Shown one piece after another: positions 8,059-19,426 of a stretch of 64,000 bases of DNA (position 1 is its first letter; every line of letters begins with the position of its first letter). The DNA is taken from assembly GCA_002279935.1 (NCBI GenBank), contig NCCZ01000001.1, positions 230,087-294,086 of the forward strand, written 5' to 3'. Source of the DNA: Hyphomicrobium sp. 12-62-95. Its GTDB lineage: Bacteria; Pseudomonadota; Alphaproteobacteria; Rhizobiales; Hyphomicrobiaceae. The notes below the pieces were generated by a model, which did not search any database, was not told where the DNA came from, and saw only the letters and a list, made by a program, of their open reading frames with translations. Both the position numbers and the translations under genes were made by a program.

Positions 8059-10232
8059 GATGATGACTCTCCTCCTTTGAAGATCTGCTCGACATCGCGG
8101 GCCAGAAATTCAAGGTGCTGGGTCAGTGCTTCCGTGTCCTTCAGGCGCTGTGCCTGGATTGCAATGCGCTCGTCGGTTTTCGACGAGGTGGCGTTATGCA
8201 GCCCATCTTCTTCAAGCAGCCGATCGATGCGGCGTTGGAGGGCTTGTTGGATGTTGCGGCAGGCGCCGAGCGCCCATCCGATGGTGGTGGCGGCGAAGTC
8301 TTGAAACGTGCGGCCAGCGGAGGCTGCCAATTCATCGGCGACGGCTGAGAACTCGGCCTTGATCAGTGCTTCGATTTTGGCGCCCGCCTGATCGGCGCTG
8401 GCGGCGCGGTTCCAGAACGCCTGCCATCGTGAGCGGTCGAGGTCGATGACGAGCATGCGGCTCAACGGCATGCCGGCCGGAATGGGAATGGTGAGGGACT
8501 TGCTCTGTGGAATAGGGATCTCGGGCGCGGGGACGACTGTTTGGAGGAGCTTGAACAACTCTGGGATGAGACGCACATGGAATGTGAGGAGCCGCTCGGA
8601 CGCTTCTCCAAAGCCGGTGCGAAAGCTCTCGGCTAACGCGCGGCGCAAATCGAAACCTTCATGTGTCCACGTGACCGTGGTGGCTCCGCGGGCAAGGCTG
8701 TCGGCGAGGATCTTGCGTTCGCGCGCGGCGTGCTGGTCAACGAGTTTCAACAACGTGGCGCGGAGGCGGGCCTGCTCGTCGGCAATGACGCGGGAGAAGA
8801 TTTCGCTGATGGCCTTGGCTGAAGCATCGATATTGGCGGAGACCGATTGTAGCACGTCACGTTCATGGGCGTGGATCGCGAGACTATCATGGGCCGTGTT
8901 CCCGGGTGTGAGGGTGTGCTGACGGCGGGCGCGATCTGCGAGCAGCAGTTGGAGTTCGGCGGCGGCTGCCTGCTCGCATGCGCGCGACATATCGGCAAAG
9001 CCGCGGGCGACGAGGCTTAACGAGAAGGCTGGGTTGGTGAGGCCGGCGATGTCGTCGAATGCGTCGTAAAGTGCCGGCATGCCGGACATGGCGTGAAGGG
9101 CGTGACTGACGCGCGCTTGGGTGGCCGGATCGGCGAGCGAGCGCGGATCGGCATCGCTGGGCTCAAGAAGGCCCGATCGGAATAGGTGGGCGGCGGAGGG
9201 ACGTTGTAAGGTTTTAACGATGGCTTGGGGCTCGAACGCGAGGGCCTGGATGGCCCACCAGGCGCTGCCGTGGACGACGGGAATGCGTGCGCCGGGGAAT
9301 TCTTCCGCCAGGCGTTCGCGCACGAAACGCAGGACTTGCGGGAGTTCGGTGGCAACATCGGCGAGTTCATCGATGCGGTTGACGAGGACGATGACGCGAT
9401 CCTTGTTGAGGCCGCGCATGAAACGGAGGAGCGCGACATCTTGCTCGGACAACGGCTGGCGGGCGGTGAGCACAATGATGTAGGCATCCGCCGCACTGAG
9501 CGATCGCCGCGTGATCTCATCGCGCACGAGGGAGGGGTCGTTGATGCCAGGCGTGTCGATGACGGTGGTGGGGAATTCGAACGGTCCGCCAGGCAGATAG
9601 ACATCGGCGGTGCGGGTGATGTCGGAGTAGCGGCCGACGTTTTCGGAAGTGGCGTATTCGCCGGAGCAGAGATATTGCTCCAAGAGGCCGGGATGAAGCG
9701 TCTTGAAGAGGTGTCCGCGGCCGATCAATTGCTCGAAGTCGGCGCCGAGCTTTCGCTTGGCGCGCTCGACCATGGCGCGGGTTTCCGACTGCAAAATGCG
9801 TGGCTCGAATCCCGGGATCAGGCGTTCGGTCAATTCGCGGAAACGGCCGCCACCGTTGGCAATCTCGCCCCACTCGTTGGCACTCATGAAGGAAAAGCGA
9901 ATGGCTCCATCTGGCGGCGGCGCCTGGCCGAAATGCAAGTTTGTGACGGCCGTGGTCCAGGGCGTGACCGCGGTGGGCAGCAGCCGCGGGTGACGGATGA
10001 AGGCGTTGATGAAGGTACTCTTGCCCGACTTGATCTGGCCGACAACGGCGATGCGCAAGCTGAGGCTCGTGACTTTGCGCAACGCATCGGTGACGAGGGG
10101 TTGCGACTGGGGTTCGACGAGGGCGGACATGACGCCGCCGCACGAGATGAGCTGCTGGCGCACGCTTTCTAAGCGCCCGCCGAGGCGCTGGCGCGGGGCA
10201 ACACTCGTTCGCTGCGACGGGTTTGCGTTCAC
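8055..10232 (-). CDS. Dynamin-like GTPase, large member of a tandem pair
   Basis: This 725-aa protein has G1 VGQIKSGKST (about 64-73), G2 Thr in AVTPWTTAVT, G3 VIDTPGINDP, and G4 LVNRIDE, so the GTPase core is complete. A long helical region follows, with a hydrophobic run IPIPAGMPLSRMLVIDL that could be a membrane-contacting tip. The gene lies 20 bp after the TPR-like gene and overlaps the shorter dynamin gene, forming a three-gene operon. Assembly with the smaller partner on the inner membrane is inferred from family knowledge. Confidence 0.85.
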   Translation of the reverse strand: MNANPSQRTSVAPRQRLGGRLESVRQQLISCGGVMSALVEPQSQPLVTDALRKVTSLSLRIAVVGQIKSGKSTFINAFIRHPRLLPTAVTPWTTAVTNLHFGQAPPPDGAIRFSFMSANEWGEIANGGGRFRELTERLIPGFEPRILQSETRAMVERAKRKLGADFEQLIGRGHLFKTLHPGLLEQYLCSGEYATSENVGRYSDITRTADVYLPGGPFEFPTTVIDTPGINDPSLVRDEITRRSLSAADAYIIVLTARQPLSEQDVALLRFMRGLNKDRVIVLVNRIDELADVATELPQVLRFVRERLAEEFPGARIPVVHGSAWWAIQALAFEPQAIVKTLQRPSAAHLFRSGLLEPSDADPRSLADPATQARVSHALHAMSGMPALYDAFDDIAGLTNPAFSLSLVARGFADMSRACEQAAAAELQLLLADRARRQHTLTPGNTAHDSLAIHAHERDVLQSVSANIDASAKAISEIFSRVIADEQARLRATLLKLVDQHAARERKILADSLARGATTVTWTHEGFDLRRALAESFRTGFGEASERLLTFHVRLIPELFKLLQTVVPAPEIPIPQSKSLTIPIPAGMPLSRMLVIDLDRSRWQAFWNRAASADQAGAKIEALIKAEFSAVADELAASAGRTFQDFAATTIGWALGACRNIQQALQRRIDRLLEEDGLHNATSSKTDERIAIQAQRLKDTEALTQHLEFLARDVEQIFKGGESSS

Positions 10233-10252
10233 GCGGTGCGCACTCTCACTGC

Positions 10253-10885
10253 TCAGCGATCGGCCGGCGACTGAGACGGCGCCGTGACGGCCGAACCTAG
10301 TTCGCGCGCGCGCTCGTACCAGACACGGGCGAGGGCTGAATTCGTGTCCTTGGCTTCAGGCGGCGTGGGCGTTGCCTGTGCTGCATCGTAGGTGCGGGCG
10401 AGTTCGAGAGCCGCGGGGCCCGATCCCTGTTCGGCGGCGCGGCGGAGGAGGTCGCGTGCGCCTTCGATGTTACCGCTTTCGATGAGGGATGAAGCGCTGC
10501 GCACGACGTCCATGGTCGCGTCGCCGCGATCGTTTGTGGGCGATGCGGTGCCTTTCGCGGGGCCTTCGAGCGTCGGATTGGACGCGGGGGCCGTCATGCG
10601 TTGCTCGGCCGACATCAGGACATAGACGGTTGCTGTCGACACGATGCCGGCGATGACGGCTGCGAGAAGAGCCGCGGACTTGGGCGAGACGCTGCGCGTC
10701 TCAGCAGGAACGGGTGCTGCGACATCGTCGAGCTCAGGCGCACCACGCAAGGTGCCGACATAGTCGCGCTGTTCGCTTTCGGATGCCGTGCCGCTGCCGG
10801 GCGCCGCGCGGCGGGCATCGAGGCCATCAAGCCGGCGAAGCAAGCGCTTCAGTTCGTCCATCTTGGGCTCGTCATTGGGTGCCAT
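10253..10885 (-). CDS. Membrane-anchored Sel1/TPR-like protein, first gene of dynamin operon
   Basis: The 210-aa product starts with a charged cytoplasmic region (DELKRLLRRLDGLDARR), has one membrane helix at about residues 68-92 (LLAAVIAGIVSTATVYVLM), a Ser/Thr/Pro-rich linker, and a C-terminal helical repeat ARDLLRRAAEQGSGPAALELARTYD that resembles one Sel1-type repeat. It is transcribed toward the two dynamin genes and probably acts as their membrane partner. No enzyme signature is visible. Confidence 0.65.
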   Translation of the reverse strand: MAPNDEPKMDELKRLLRRLDGLDARRAAPGSGTASESEQRDYVGTLRGAPELDDVAAPVPAETRSVSPKSAALLAAVIAGIVSTATVYVLMSAEQRMTAPASNPTLEGPAKGTASPTNDRGDATMDVVRSASSLIESGNIEGARDLLRRAAEQGSGPAALELARTYDAAQATPTPPEAKDTNSALARVWYERARELGSAVTAPSQSPADR

Positions 10886-11166
10886 GGTATCACATCCCGC
10901 TTTTCACATGCGCCCGCAGCGCGTGTTTGGCTGGCCGTTTCAATATCCCGCACCGTTTTGCGAATAACCGGCACATCTCGCCGTTGTCCGCTGGTCATGT
11001 GTCGTAACGCAGGCGCCCGACAGCGACAATGATGCGTTGCGAACGTGATTTAGGCAGGCCGGTTGAAATTGAAGCAGTGCAACGATCAACCGGTGCAGGC
11101 CGTATTAGTTCGCTTATGAGCGTAACGGGTCGCGGACCGCTTTATTCCGCGGGAGAAGAGTGGGGC

Positions 11167-12630
11167 ATGAAAATTCGTTCGGTTCAGGGCGCGGTGTTTC
11201 GCCGGCTGATGCTAGCGGTGGGGTTTGTGTTGGCGACGCCTGCGGTGGCTGACGCTGCGACGGACAAGGGCGACACGGCGTTTTTGATGCTGTCGACCGT
11301 GCTTGTGCTGCTGATGACGATCCCGGGGTTGGCGCTCTTCTATTGCGGCCTGGTGCGAACGAAAAATGTTCTGGCGACGATGATGCAGGTGTTCATGACC
11401 GTCGCGGTCGTGTGCCTGATATGGATGTTCTATGGCTATAGCCTCGCATTCACGTCCGGCGGCGGGACGGCACCGTTCGTGGGCGACTTGTCGAAGGCGT
11501 TTCTGGCCGGCGTGACGGTGGACAGCACGGCTGCCACGTTTTCACCGGGGGTCACTATCCCGGAGTATGCCTACATCTGGTTTCAGATGATGTTCGCGGC
11601 GATTACGCCGGCGCTGATCGTGGGCGCGTTTGCCGAGCGGCTGAAGTTTTCGGCTGTCATGATGTTCATGGTCTTGTGGGTGACGTTCGTCTACTGCCCG
11701 ATCGCCCACATGGTTTGGTATTGGCCCGGGCCTGACGCCCTGATCGCAGCGGCCCGCAAGGTGGAACTGGCGTCACCCGAGGCGCGAGGGATGGCGGAGC
11801 TGGAACTGCGGCGGCTGATTTCGACATCAGGACTTGCATTCCAGTGGGGTGTTCTGGATTTTGCAGGCGGGACGGTTGTGCATGTGAATGCGGGCATCGC
11901 GGGGCTTGTGGGCGCGATCCTCGCTGGGCCGCGATCGGGTTACGGACGCGAACCGATGCCGCCGCATTCGTTGACATTGAGCATGGTGGGCGCGGCGCTC
12001 CTCTGGGTCGGTTGGTTCGGGTTTAATTGCGGTTCAGCGTTGGAGGCAAACGGGACGGCCGCGCTGGCGATGGGTAATACGTTTGGGGCTGCGGCTGCGG
12101 CTGCCGTGGCGTGGACATCGGTGGAGTGGCTGGCGAAGGGGAAGCCGACGTCGCTCGGGTTCATCACGGGAATGGTGATTGGACTCGTCGCGGTGACACC
12201 GGCTGCGGGGTATGCGGGGCCGATGGGGGCCATCGTGCTAGGCTTCGTGGCGGGACTTTGCGGTTTTATCGCGTGCACGTGGTTGAAGCGCATATTTGGA
12301 TACGACGACAGTCTGGATGTGTTTGGCGTGCATTGCGTGGGAGGAATTCTGGGCGCGCTCGCAACGGGATTGCTGGTGGCGCCGGCACTTGGTGGCACTG
12401 GCGTGGTGGACTACATCGCCAAGCCCGGGCAGATGACCATCGTTTACGATTTGCCGACGCAGATGGCGGCGCAAGTGAAGACGGTGGCCGTCACTCTTCT
12501 GTGGTCGGGGCTGTTGTCGTTGGTCTTTTTCCGGCTGATCGATTTGACTGTGGGCTTGCGTCCGGTGCGCGAGAAGGAGCGCACCGGTCTGGATCTCAGC
12601 GATCACGGCGAGAAAGGGTATCACTTTTAA
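11167..12630 (+). CDS. amt: Ammonium transporter
   Basis: I chose the ATG at 11167 (487 aa) because it gives a signal-like N-terminus ending ATPAVADA and a purine-rich GGGAGAAGAGTGGGG just upstream. Eleven membrane helices are expected. The two pore histidines sit in GGTVVHVNAG and FGVHCVGG, and DFAGGTVVH is the family signature. About 35 extra residues separate AHMVWYWPGPD from FQWGVLDFAGG compared with E. coli AmtB. The usual partner glnK is missing on both sides. It imports ammonium when nitrogen is short; NtrC control is likely, but I found no sigma-54 promoter. Confidence 0.93.
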   Translation: MKIRSVQGAVFRRLMLAVGFVLATPAVADAATDKGDTAFLMLSTVLVLLMTIPGLALFYCGLVRTKNVLATMMQVFMTVAVVCLIWMFYGYSLAFTSGGGTAPFVGDLSKAFLAGVTVDSTAATFSPGVTIPEYAYIWFQMMFAAITPALIVGAFAERLKFSAVMMFMVLWVTFVYCPIAHMVWYWPGPDALIAAARKVELASPEARGMAELELRRLISTSGLAFQWGVLDFAGGTVVHVNAGIAGLVGAILAGPRSGYGREPMPPHSLTLSMVGAALLWVGWFGFNCGSALEANGTAALAMGNTFGAAAAAAVAWTSVEWLAKGKPTSLGFITGMVIGLVAVTPAAGYAGPMGAIVLGFVAGLCGFIACTWLKRIFGYDDSLDVFGVHCVGGILGALATGLLVAPALGGTGVVDYIAKPGQMTIVYDLPTQMAAQVKTVAVTLLWSGLLSLVFFRLIDLTVGLRPVREKERTGLDLSDHGEKGYHF

Positions 12631-12642
12631 TTCGCTGACCCG

Positions 12643-15174
12643 TCAGCGCAGGATGTTTGAGTCTTCGATGATGATGGGTGGTTCGATGAGGCGCGGTTCG
12701 AGGGCCTTTTTCGGCATGATGAGCGGGTTGTGGCCGGGGCGCTTTTCGCCCGGGTAGAGGCGCCAGCGCCAATCGGACGGGCCGGGGATCTTGTCGAGGG
12801 CGACGGGGTAGATGGTGGCGCGGCCGGGTTCGAGCCGGATGCGCAGGAAATGCTTGTAGTTCTTGATGCCGAGCGCGCCGAAGGCGTCGCCCGTGTGCAT
12901 GTTGAAGAGCGTCGAAGTGAGCGTCCAGTAGAGGCCCATCACCAAGCCGCCGAGGATGCCGCCGAGGAGCAGAGTTACGCTGAAGTTCCAGGTGACGCGG
13001 ATGACGTCGGGCCAGGGGTCGGCGATGTGATATTTAAGGACGGTGGCGAGTGGCGTGCCGACGCCGCTGGCAATCCAGCTGATGACGAGGAGCGCCACCA
13101 GATGGGCGAGGAAATGGATGGTGCCGATGGTGAGCTTGGCGATGCGGCCGTGAAGGGTGGCGCTCGCCTCGACGTAGTTGACGAGGAGCGCCCATAGGCC
13201 CAGCAGTAGAAACGCGAAGAGCGGCCCTTGCTGGCAGGCGGCGAGGAGGGCTGTTGGGTTCAGCACCTCTTCGAGCGGCGAATACTGCTGGAAGAAGACG
13301 ACGAGATATTTGAGCCGCTCGCCGGTCGAGAGGTTCGTCATGTTTTCTAGTTCGCGGATCTGATCGTTGAGCTGGACTTTGCGGCCGCCGTCGATGGCTT
13401 TGCTGCGCTCATCGAGATCAGACCATTCTTCGCGCGCGGGCTCCTCTTTGGTGCGGGCGGCATCGAGCTGCTCTTCGAGAACGACCATTTCGGTGGTTGG
13501 CGGGTCGCCGGCGGGGAGGGTGGCCTTCTGCTCCTGAAGCCGCGTTTCGAGGTCCGCGATCTCCTTGCGGATGTTTTCGTACTCGGTGCGCGAGTGTTGC
13601 GCCTGCACGGCGATGTCCTCGGCGAGTTTGGTCATGATGGGGGAGTGGCGCGGGTCGGAGGATGTCCAGACCCAGGCGAAGAGGAAGTAGATAATGCCGA
13701 CGAGAACTGCGAATTTTTGATTGCGCAGGGGGAGAACAAGATTTTTCAAGCAGAGGAGCCTGCTTTTCCAGCGGGCGGGATAGATCGCGGCTGCGTGCAT
13801 CTTGTAGGGATGGCTGGCGATCGTTTCCTTGCGGACAGGTTTGACACGGCGGGTGCCGCCGGGGCCGGCATCAACATCGCTGATGGGCTTGGGCTCGGGA
13901 ATGACGGATGCCATTTTGGCCGCCGCGTTTTGCAGGGCGTTCGCGGTATAGCTGGCGGCGTACAGCGGGCCGGAAATGGCCGGTGGCTGTGGGGCGGGAG
14001 GGGCTTGGGGTTCGCTGCCGGGATTGAGGGTAAAATCGGGGCCTTCCGGGCCGACCACCGAGCGCTCCATGCGGTTAAAGTCTTCGGGATCGGTTGGATC
14101 TGAGATCCGGCGCGAGGCGCCGGTGAGCGTCGCCCAATTCAGAGAGATGTTCTTTCTCAGCCCGTGGGTGGCGTGGGCGAATGCACCGCCGCCGCCGCAG
14201 GTGATGAACTGGATGCCGAGCTTATCGCAGGCGTAGCGGCTGTAGTGGTGCCAGTCGCCGGCGAGAACGGCGAGAATCTTGGCGTCGTTCTTGCGCGCGA
14301 GCATGCTGATTTCGTGCAGGTTGTCGTAGTTCTGGTGAAGCCAGCTCGGTTCGGCGAGGCAAAGAATGATCTTGTCGCCGCTCTTTGTCTGGTCGGCCAT
14401 CAGGTCGAAGTAGTCGCGCTGGCTGTCGTCGAGGTTGTCGGCAAGTTGGATGTCGGGGCCCCAGATCCACCAGTTGTGGGGGAGCTTGATTGCGAAATAG
14501 CTGCGGTGCTGATGGCAGCGCCAGCCGCCGAGTTGCGCGCCGAGGCCGCCGGAAATGCGGTCGCGTGCGGAGCAGAAGAGTGCGCTGAACGCAGCGAGGC
14601 CGTCATACCAGTCGTGGTTGCCGGGGATGGCGAACAGTTTGCGCTTGGGTTTGTCCGTAGAGAAAGCCCAATCATAGGGGTCGCGGAGGCGGTCTTGGTA
14701 TTCCTGCTTCGTCGCGTCGGGATAGACTTGGTCGCCGCCCATAATAAGAAGTTCGCCGGCGGGCAATTCATCGGGTGTGCCTTCGACCTTCAAGCGATCC
14801 TGGGCCATCATGTAGGCCATGGTGAAGGTGGGTTCGAAGCCGTCGCCGAGGTCGGAGATGTAGTCGACCCACACGGCGCCGGACGCGTCGGGCTTGAGTG
14901 CATCCGCTGGATTTCCAGTTTCGCTGTAGTCGTAGCGGGATTTCAGTTCGTCTTCGGTGGCCAAATCGGTGGCGGCTTGGATGAGGCGCTGGTCAGTGTA
15001 GGAGCCGATGGTGGCTGAAAGTACGGAGCGGACGCCGACCTTGGCGAGCAATTGCGGATCGAACCAATCGACCATCTGGGGTAGGTCGCCCGCGCGCAGC
15101 CGCTCAACGATCTGTTTGCCGCGGCCTTCTTCCGGCGTGTCGCCGGGTTCACGGCCGAAGAGCTGAAACTGCAT
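12643..15174 (-). CDS. Large membrane-bound metallophosphoesterase
   Basis: This 843-aa protein carries a calcineurin-like phosphoesterase domain in its first half: DYISDLGDG, GGDQVYPD (146-153), GNHDWYD (185-191) and a final AGDWHHYSRY with the metal-binding His pair. After a Pro-rich linker comes a membrane helix (VGIIYFLFAWVWTSS), a coiled coil of roughly 90 residues (EYENIRKEIADLETRLQEQK), and at least three more helices in the C-terminal third. The substrate is unknown. It converges on amt with a 12-bp gap and is divergent from katG. Confidence 0.82.
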   Translation of the reverse strand: MQFQLFGREPGDTPEEGRGKQIVERLRAGDLPQMVDWFDPQLLAKVGVRSVLSATIGSYTDQRLIQAATDLATEDELKSRYDYSETGNPADALKPDASGAVWVDYISDLGDGFEPTFTMAYMMAQDRLKVEGTPDELPAGELLIMGGDQVYPDATKQEYQDRLRDPYDWAFSTDKPKRKLFAIPGNHDWYDGLAAFSALFCSARDRISGGLGAQLGGWRCHQHRSYFAIKLPHNWWIWGPDIQLADNLDDSQRDYFDLMADQTKSGDKIILCLAEPSWLHQNYDNLHEISMLARKNDAKILAVLAGDWHHYSRYACDKLGIQFITCGGGGAFAHATHGLRKNISLNWATLTGASRRISDPTDPEDFNRMERSVVGPEGPDFTLNPGSEPQAPPAPQPPAISGPLYAASYTANALQNAAAKMASVIPEPKPISDVDAGPGGTRRVKPVRKETIASHPYKMHAAAIYPARWKSRLLCLKNLVLPLRNQKFAVLVGIIYFLFAWVWTSSDPRHSPIMTKLAEDIAVQAQHSRTEYENIRKEIADLETRLQEQKATLPAGDPPTTEMVVLEEQLDAARTKEEPAREEWSDLDERSKAIDGGRKVQLNDQIRELENMTNLSTGERLKYLVVFFQQYSPLEEVLNPTALLAACQQGPLFAFLLLGLWALLVNYVEASATLHGRIAKLTIGTIHFLAHLVALLVISWIASGVGTPLATVLKYHIADPWPDVIRVTWNFSVTLLLGGILGGLVMGLYWTLTSTLFNMHTGDAFGALGIKNYKHFLRIRLEPGRATIYPVALDKIPGPSDWRWRLYPGEKRPGHNPLIMPKKALEPRLIEPPIIIEDSNILR

Positions 15175-17743
<2,569 letters not shown>

Positions 17744-17769
17744 GGGCTTGCAAGCGAGAACGAGAGAGA

Positions 17770-17796
17770 GGGCGGCGCATCACGCGCCGCCCTTTT
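17770..17796 (+). terminator. Rho-independent terminator between katG and the XdhC-like gene
   Basis: A perfect 9-bp stem GGGCGGCGC / GCGCCGCCC with a five-base loop is followed by TTTT. It lies 26 bp after the katG stop; the stem could serve the convergent XdhC-like gene as well. Confidence 0.88.
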
Positions 17797-17805
17797 GCTT
17801 TTGGT

Positions 17806-18771
17806 CTACGCCATGAGCCCGGCGGCTTTGGCTTCGGTGACGAGTTCGGCGAGGATGCCGACCGCGAGTGTGGCGCGGCTCTTGGCTCCGGGGATCAGAC
17901 CGATGGGGCTACGGATGCGGCTTTGCAGTTCGGGGGGGATGCCCATTTCCGTGAGAGCGGTCAGCCGGTTGGCGTGGGCTTGCCGGCCACCCATAACGCC
18001 GATGTAAAAGCAGGGCGTGCGCAGGATTTCTGCGAGAACGGGTGCTTCCCAGTCGTGTTCGTGGAAGGCGACGACGGCGGCGGTCCAGGGATCGAGTGGG
18101 CCGACATTGATTGCGCTTGGGCTCACAAGTGCGCGCGACGTGAGGCCGGCCCTGTGAAGGGTTGTGCGCGCGGCCTCATCGGGGGAGAGGATGTCGAGTT
18201 CGAAGCCCGCGGCGGCGATGAGGTGGGCGATAGCACCGAGCGCTGGGCCGCCGCCGACAAGCAGGACGCGCGTGGTTGGCCGGTGCAGGCGATGAAAGGG
18301 GCCATCGTCGAGATGGGTTTTTGACTGCGCGTCCGCCGGTGCAAGGGTGCTTGCGCCTGTGGTTAGATCCGTTGAGTGCAGGAAGGGCCGCCGATTGCGG
18401 CGGTGGTCTGCAATGTGGGCAAGGGTTGAGTTTGTGATGCCCTGATCGATGAAGAGATCGAGGCCGCTGCCACAGGGGAGTTTGATGTCGAAGTAGGGAC
18501 TGTCCTTGCCGTAGCGGACGCGGCGGTTTTCGCGCGCCGCGATGGCGCGTGTTGCTTCCTCGGCGACCGATTGCTCGATGCAACCGCCGGAGAGGTAGCC
18601 CGTGAATTGCCCGTCCTCAGCGACGGCCATTTGCGCGCCGAGCGGGCGCGGGGTGGCGCCATCGATGGCGACCAGGGTGACGAGTGCGACGCGACGGCCT
18701 TCGGCGTGCCAAGCAATCAGATCGGCGAGAACGTCGTCGCCAGCGAGAAGAGAGGGGGCATTGCTGATCAT
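17806..18771 (-). CDS. XdhC/CoxI family protein
   Basis: The 321-aa protein has an N-terminal XdhC/CoxI domain with GYLSGGCIEQSVAEEA and a C-terminal Rossmann domain starting VLLVGGGPALGAIAHL and ending in IGVMGGRQAHANRL. XdhC proteins bind, sulfurate and deliver molybdenum cofactor to xanthine-dehydrogenase-type enzymes. No molybdoenzyme gene is nearby, so the client must be encoded elsewhere. The family assignment is good; the client is unknown. Confidence 0.85.
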   Translation of the reverse strand: MISNAPSLLAGDDVLADLIAWHAEGRRVALVTLVAIDGATPRPLGAQMAVAEDGQFTGYLSGGCIEQSVAEEATRAIAARENRRVRYGKDSPYFDIKLPCGSGLDLFIDQGITNSTLAHIADHRRNRRPFLHSTDLTTGASTLAPADAQSKTHLDDGPFHRLHRPTTRVLLVGGGPALGAIAHLIAAAGFELDILSPDEAARTTLHRAGLTSRALVSPSAINVGPLDPWTAAVVAFHEHDWEAPVLAEILRTPCFYIGVMGGRQAHANRLTALTEMGIPPELQSRIRSPIGLIPGAKSRATLAVGILAELVTEAKAAGLMA

Positions 18772-19426
18772 GTCTTGGCCGCTGTGGGGGCACGGTGGCG
18801 CGCCGTGTGAGAGAAAAATGCGAATGACTACGTCGTTGAGGCTTCGAATTTGTTATAGCCATCGATGTGGCGCCGAAATGCAGCCAAAGCACAAGTCGTG
18901 CCTCGATGCGTTAGGCCGGCGAATGAATGGATAGAAGTCCCGGCGTGCATCATCACAAGAATTCCCAGATCGCACAACATTTTGGCGAGTAACCGCTTTC
19001 AAGATTGGCAAGATTTAGAACCGCCGAGTCGATGCGATCTGAGCCGAGTCCGCTCATCTGAGAGCAGGTGGCCGCCGGTAAGCCTTGTGCCTGTGGAGCC
19101 CGTCGAGCACGCAGCCTTCTTGTGCCGCCCCCATCCGATATCGGCGCGATCAATGGGGATGCCAAATGGACGTTCTCGCCGATATAATCCGGCGGCTGAT
19201 CAAATAGTCCACAGATCAATTTAATCCTTGCACCACCATATATACAAATGTCCCGCAGCGCTTGATCACATTTTTTGGCCGCACGAGGCCGCAGGCTGCC
19301 GGAATTTGGCTACTCCAGAAAAAGAATTTCCAAGACGTGATTTTGACGCCTATCAAATCATTTTTGTGAAACGATCAATAAGCGTGAGAGGACTGTACTC
19401 CATTCCAGTCCGGGAGATAAACGTCC
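18772..19426. other. AT-richer 655-bp intergenic region at the start of the accessory block
   Basis: I see no gene here on either strand; the short frames (such as 18865-19224) have neither a ribosome site nor protein-like composition. Base composition drops compared with the upstream chromosome genes, most clearly from about 19200. The sequence GATCAA occurs twice near 19200. The region probably contains the promoter of the DUF3300 gene and may mark the junction of an acquired segment. Confidence 0.35.

Noticed and set aside
18865..19224. Open frames in the 18.8-19.4 kb gap
   Set aside because: No ribosome site and no protein-like pattern on either strand.
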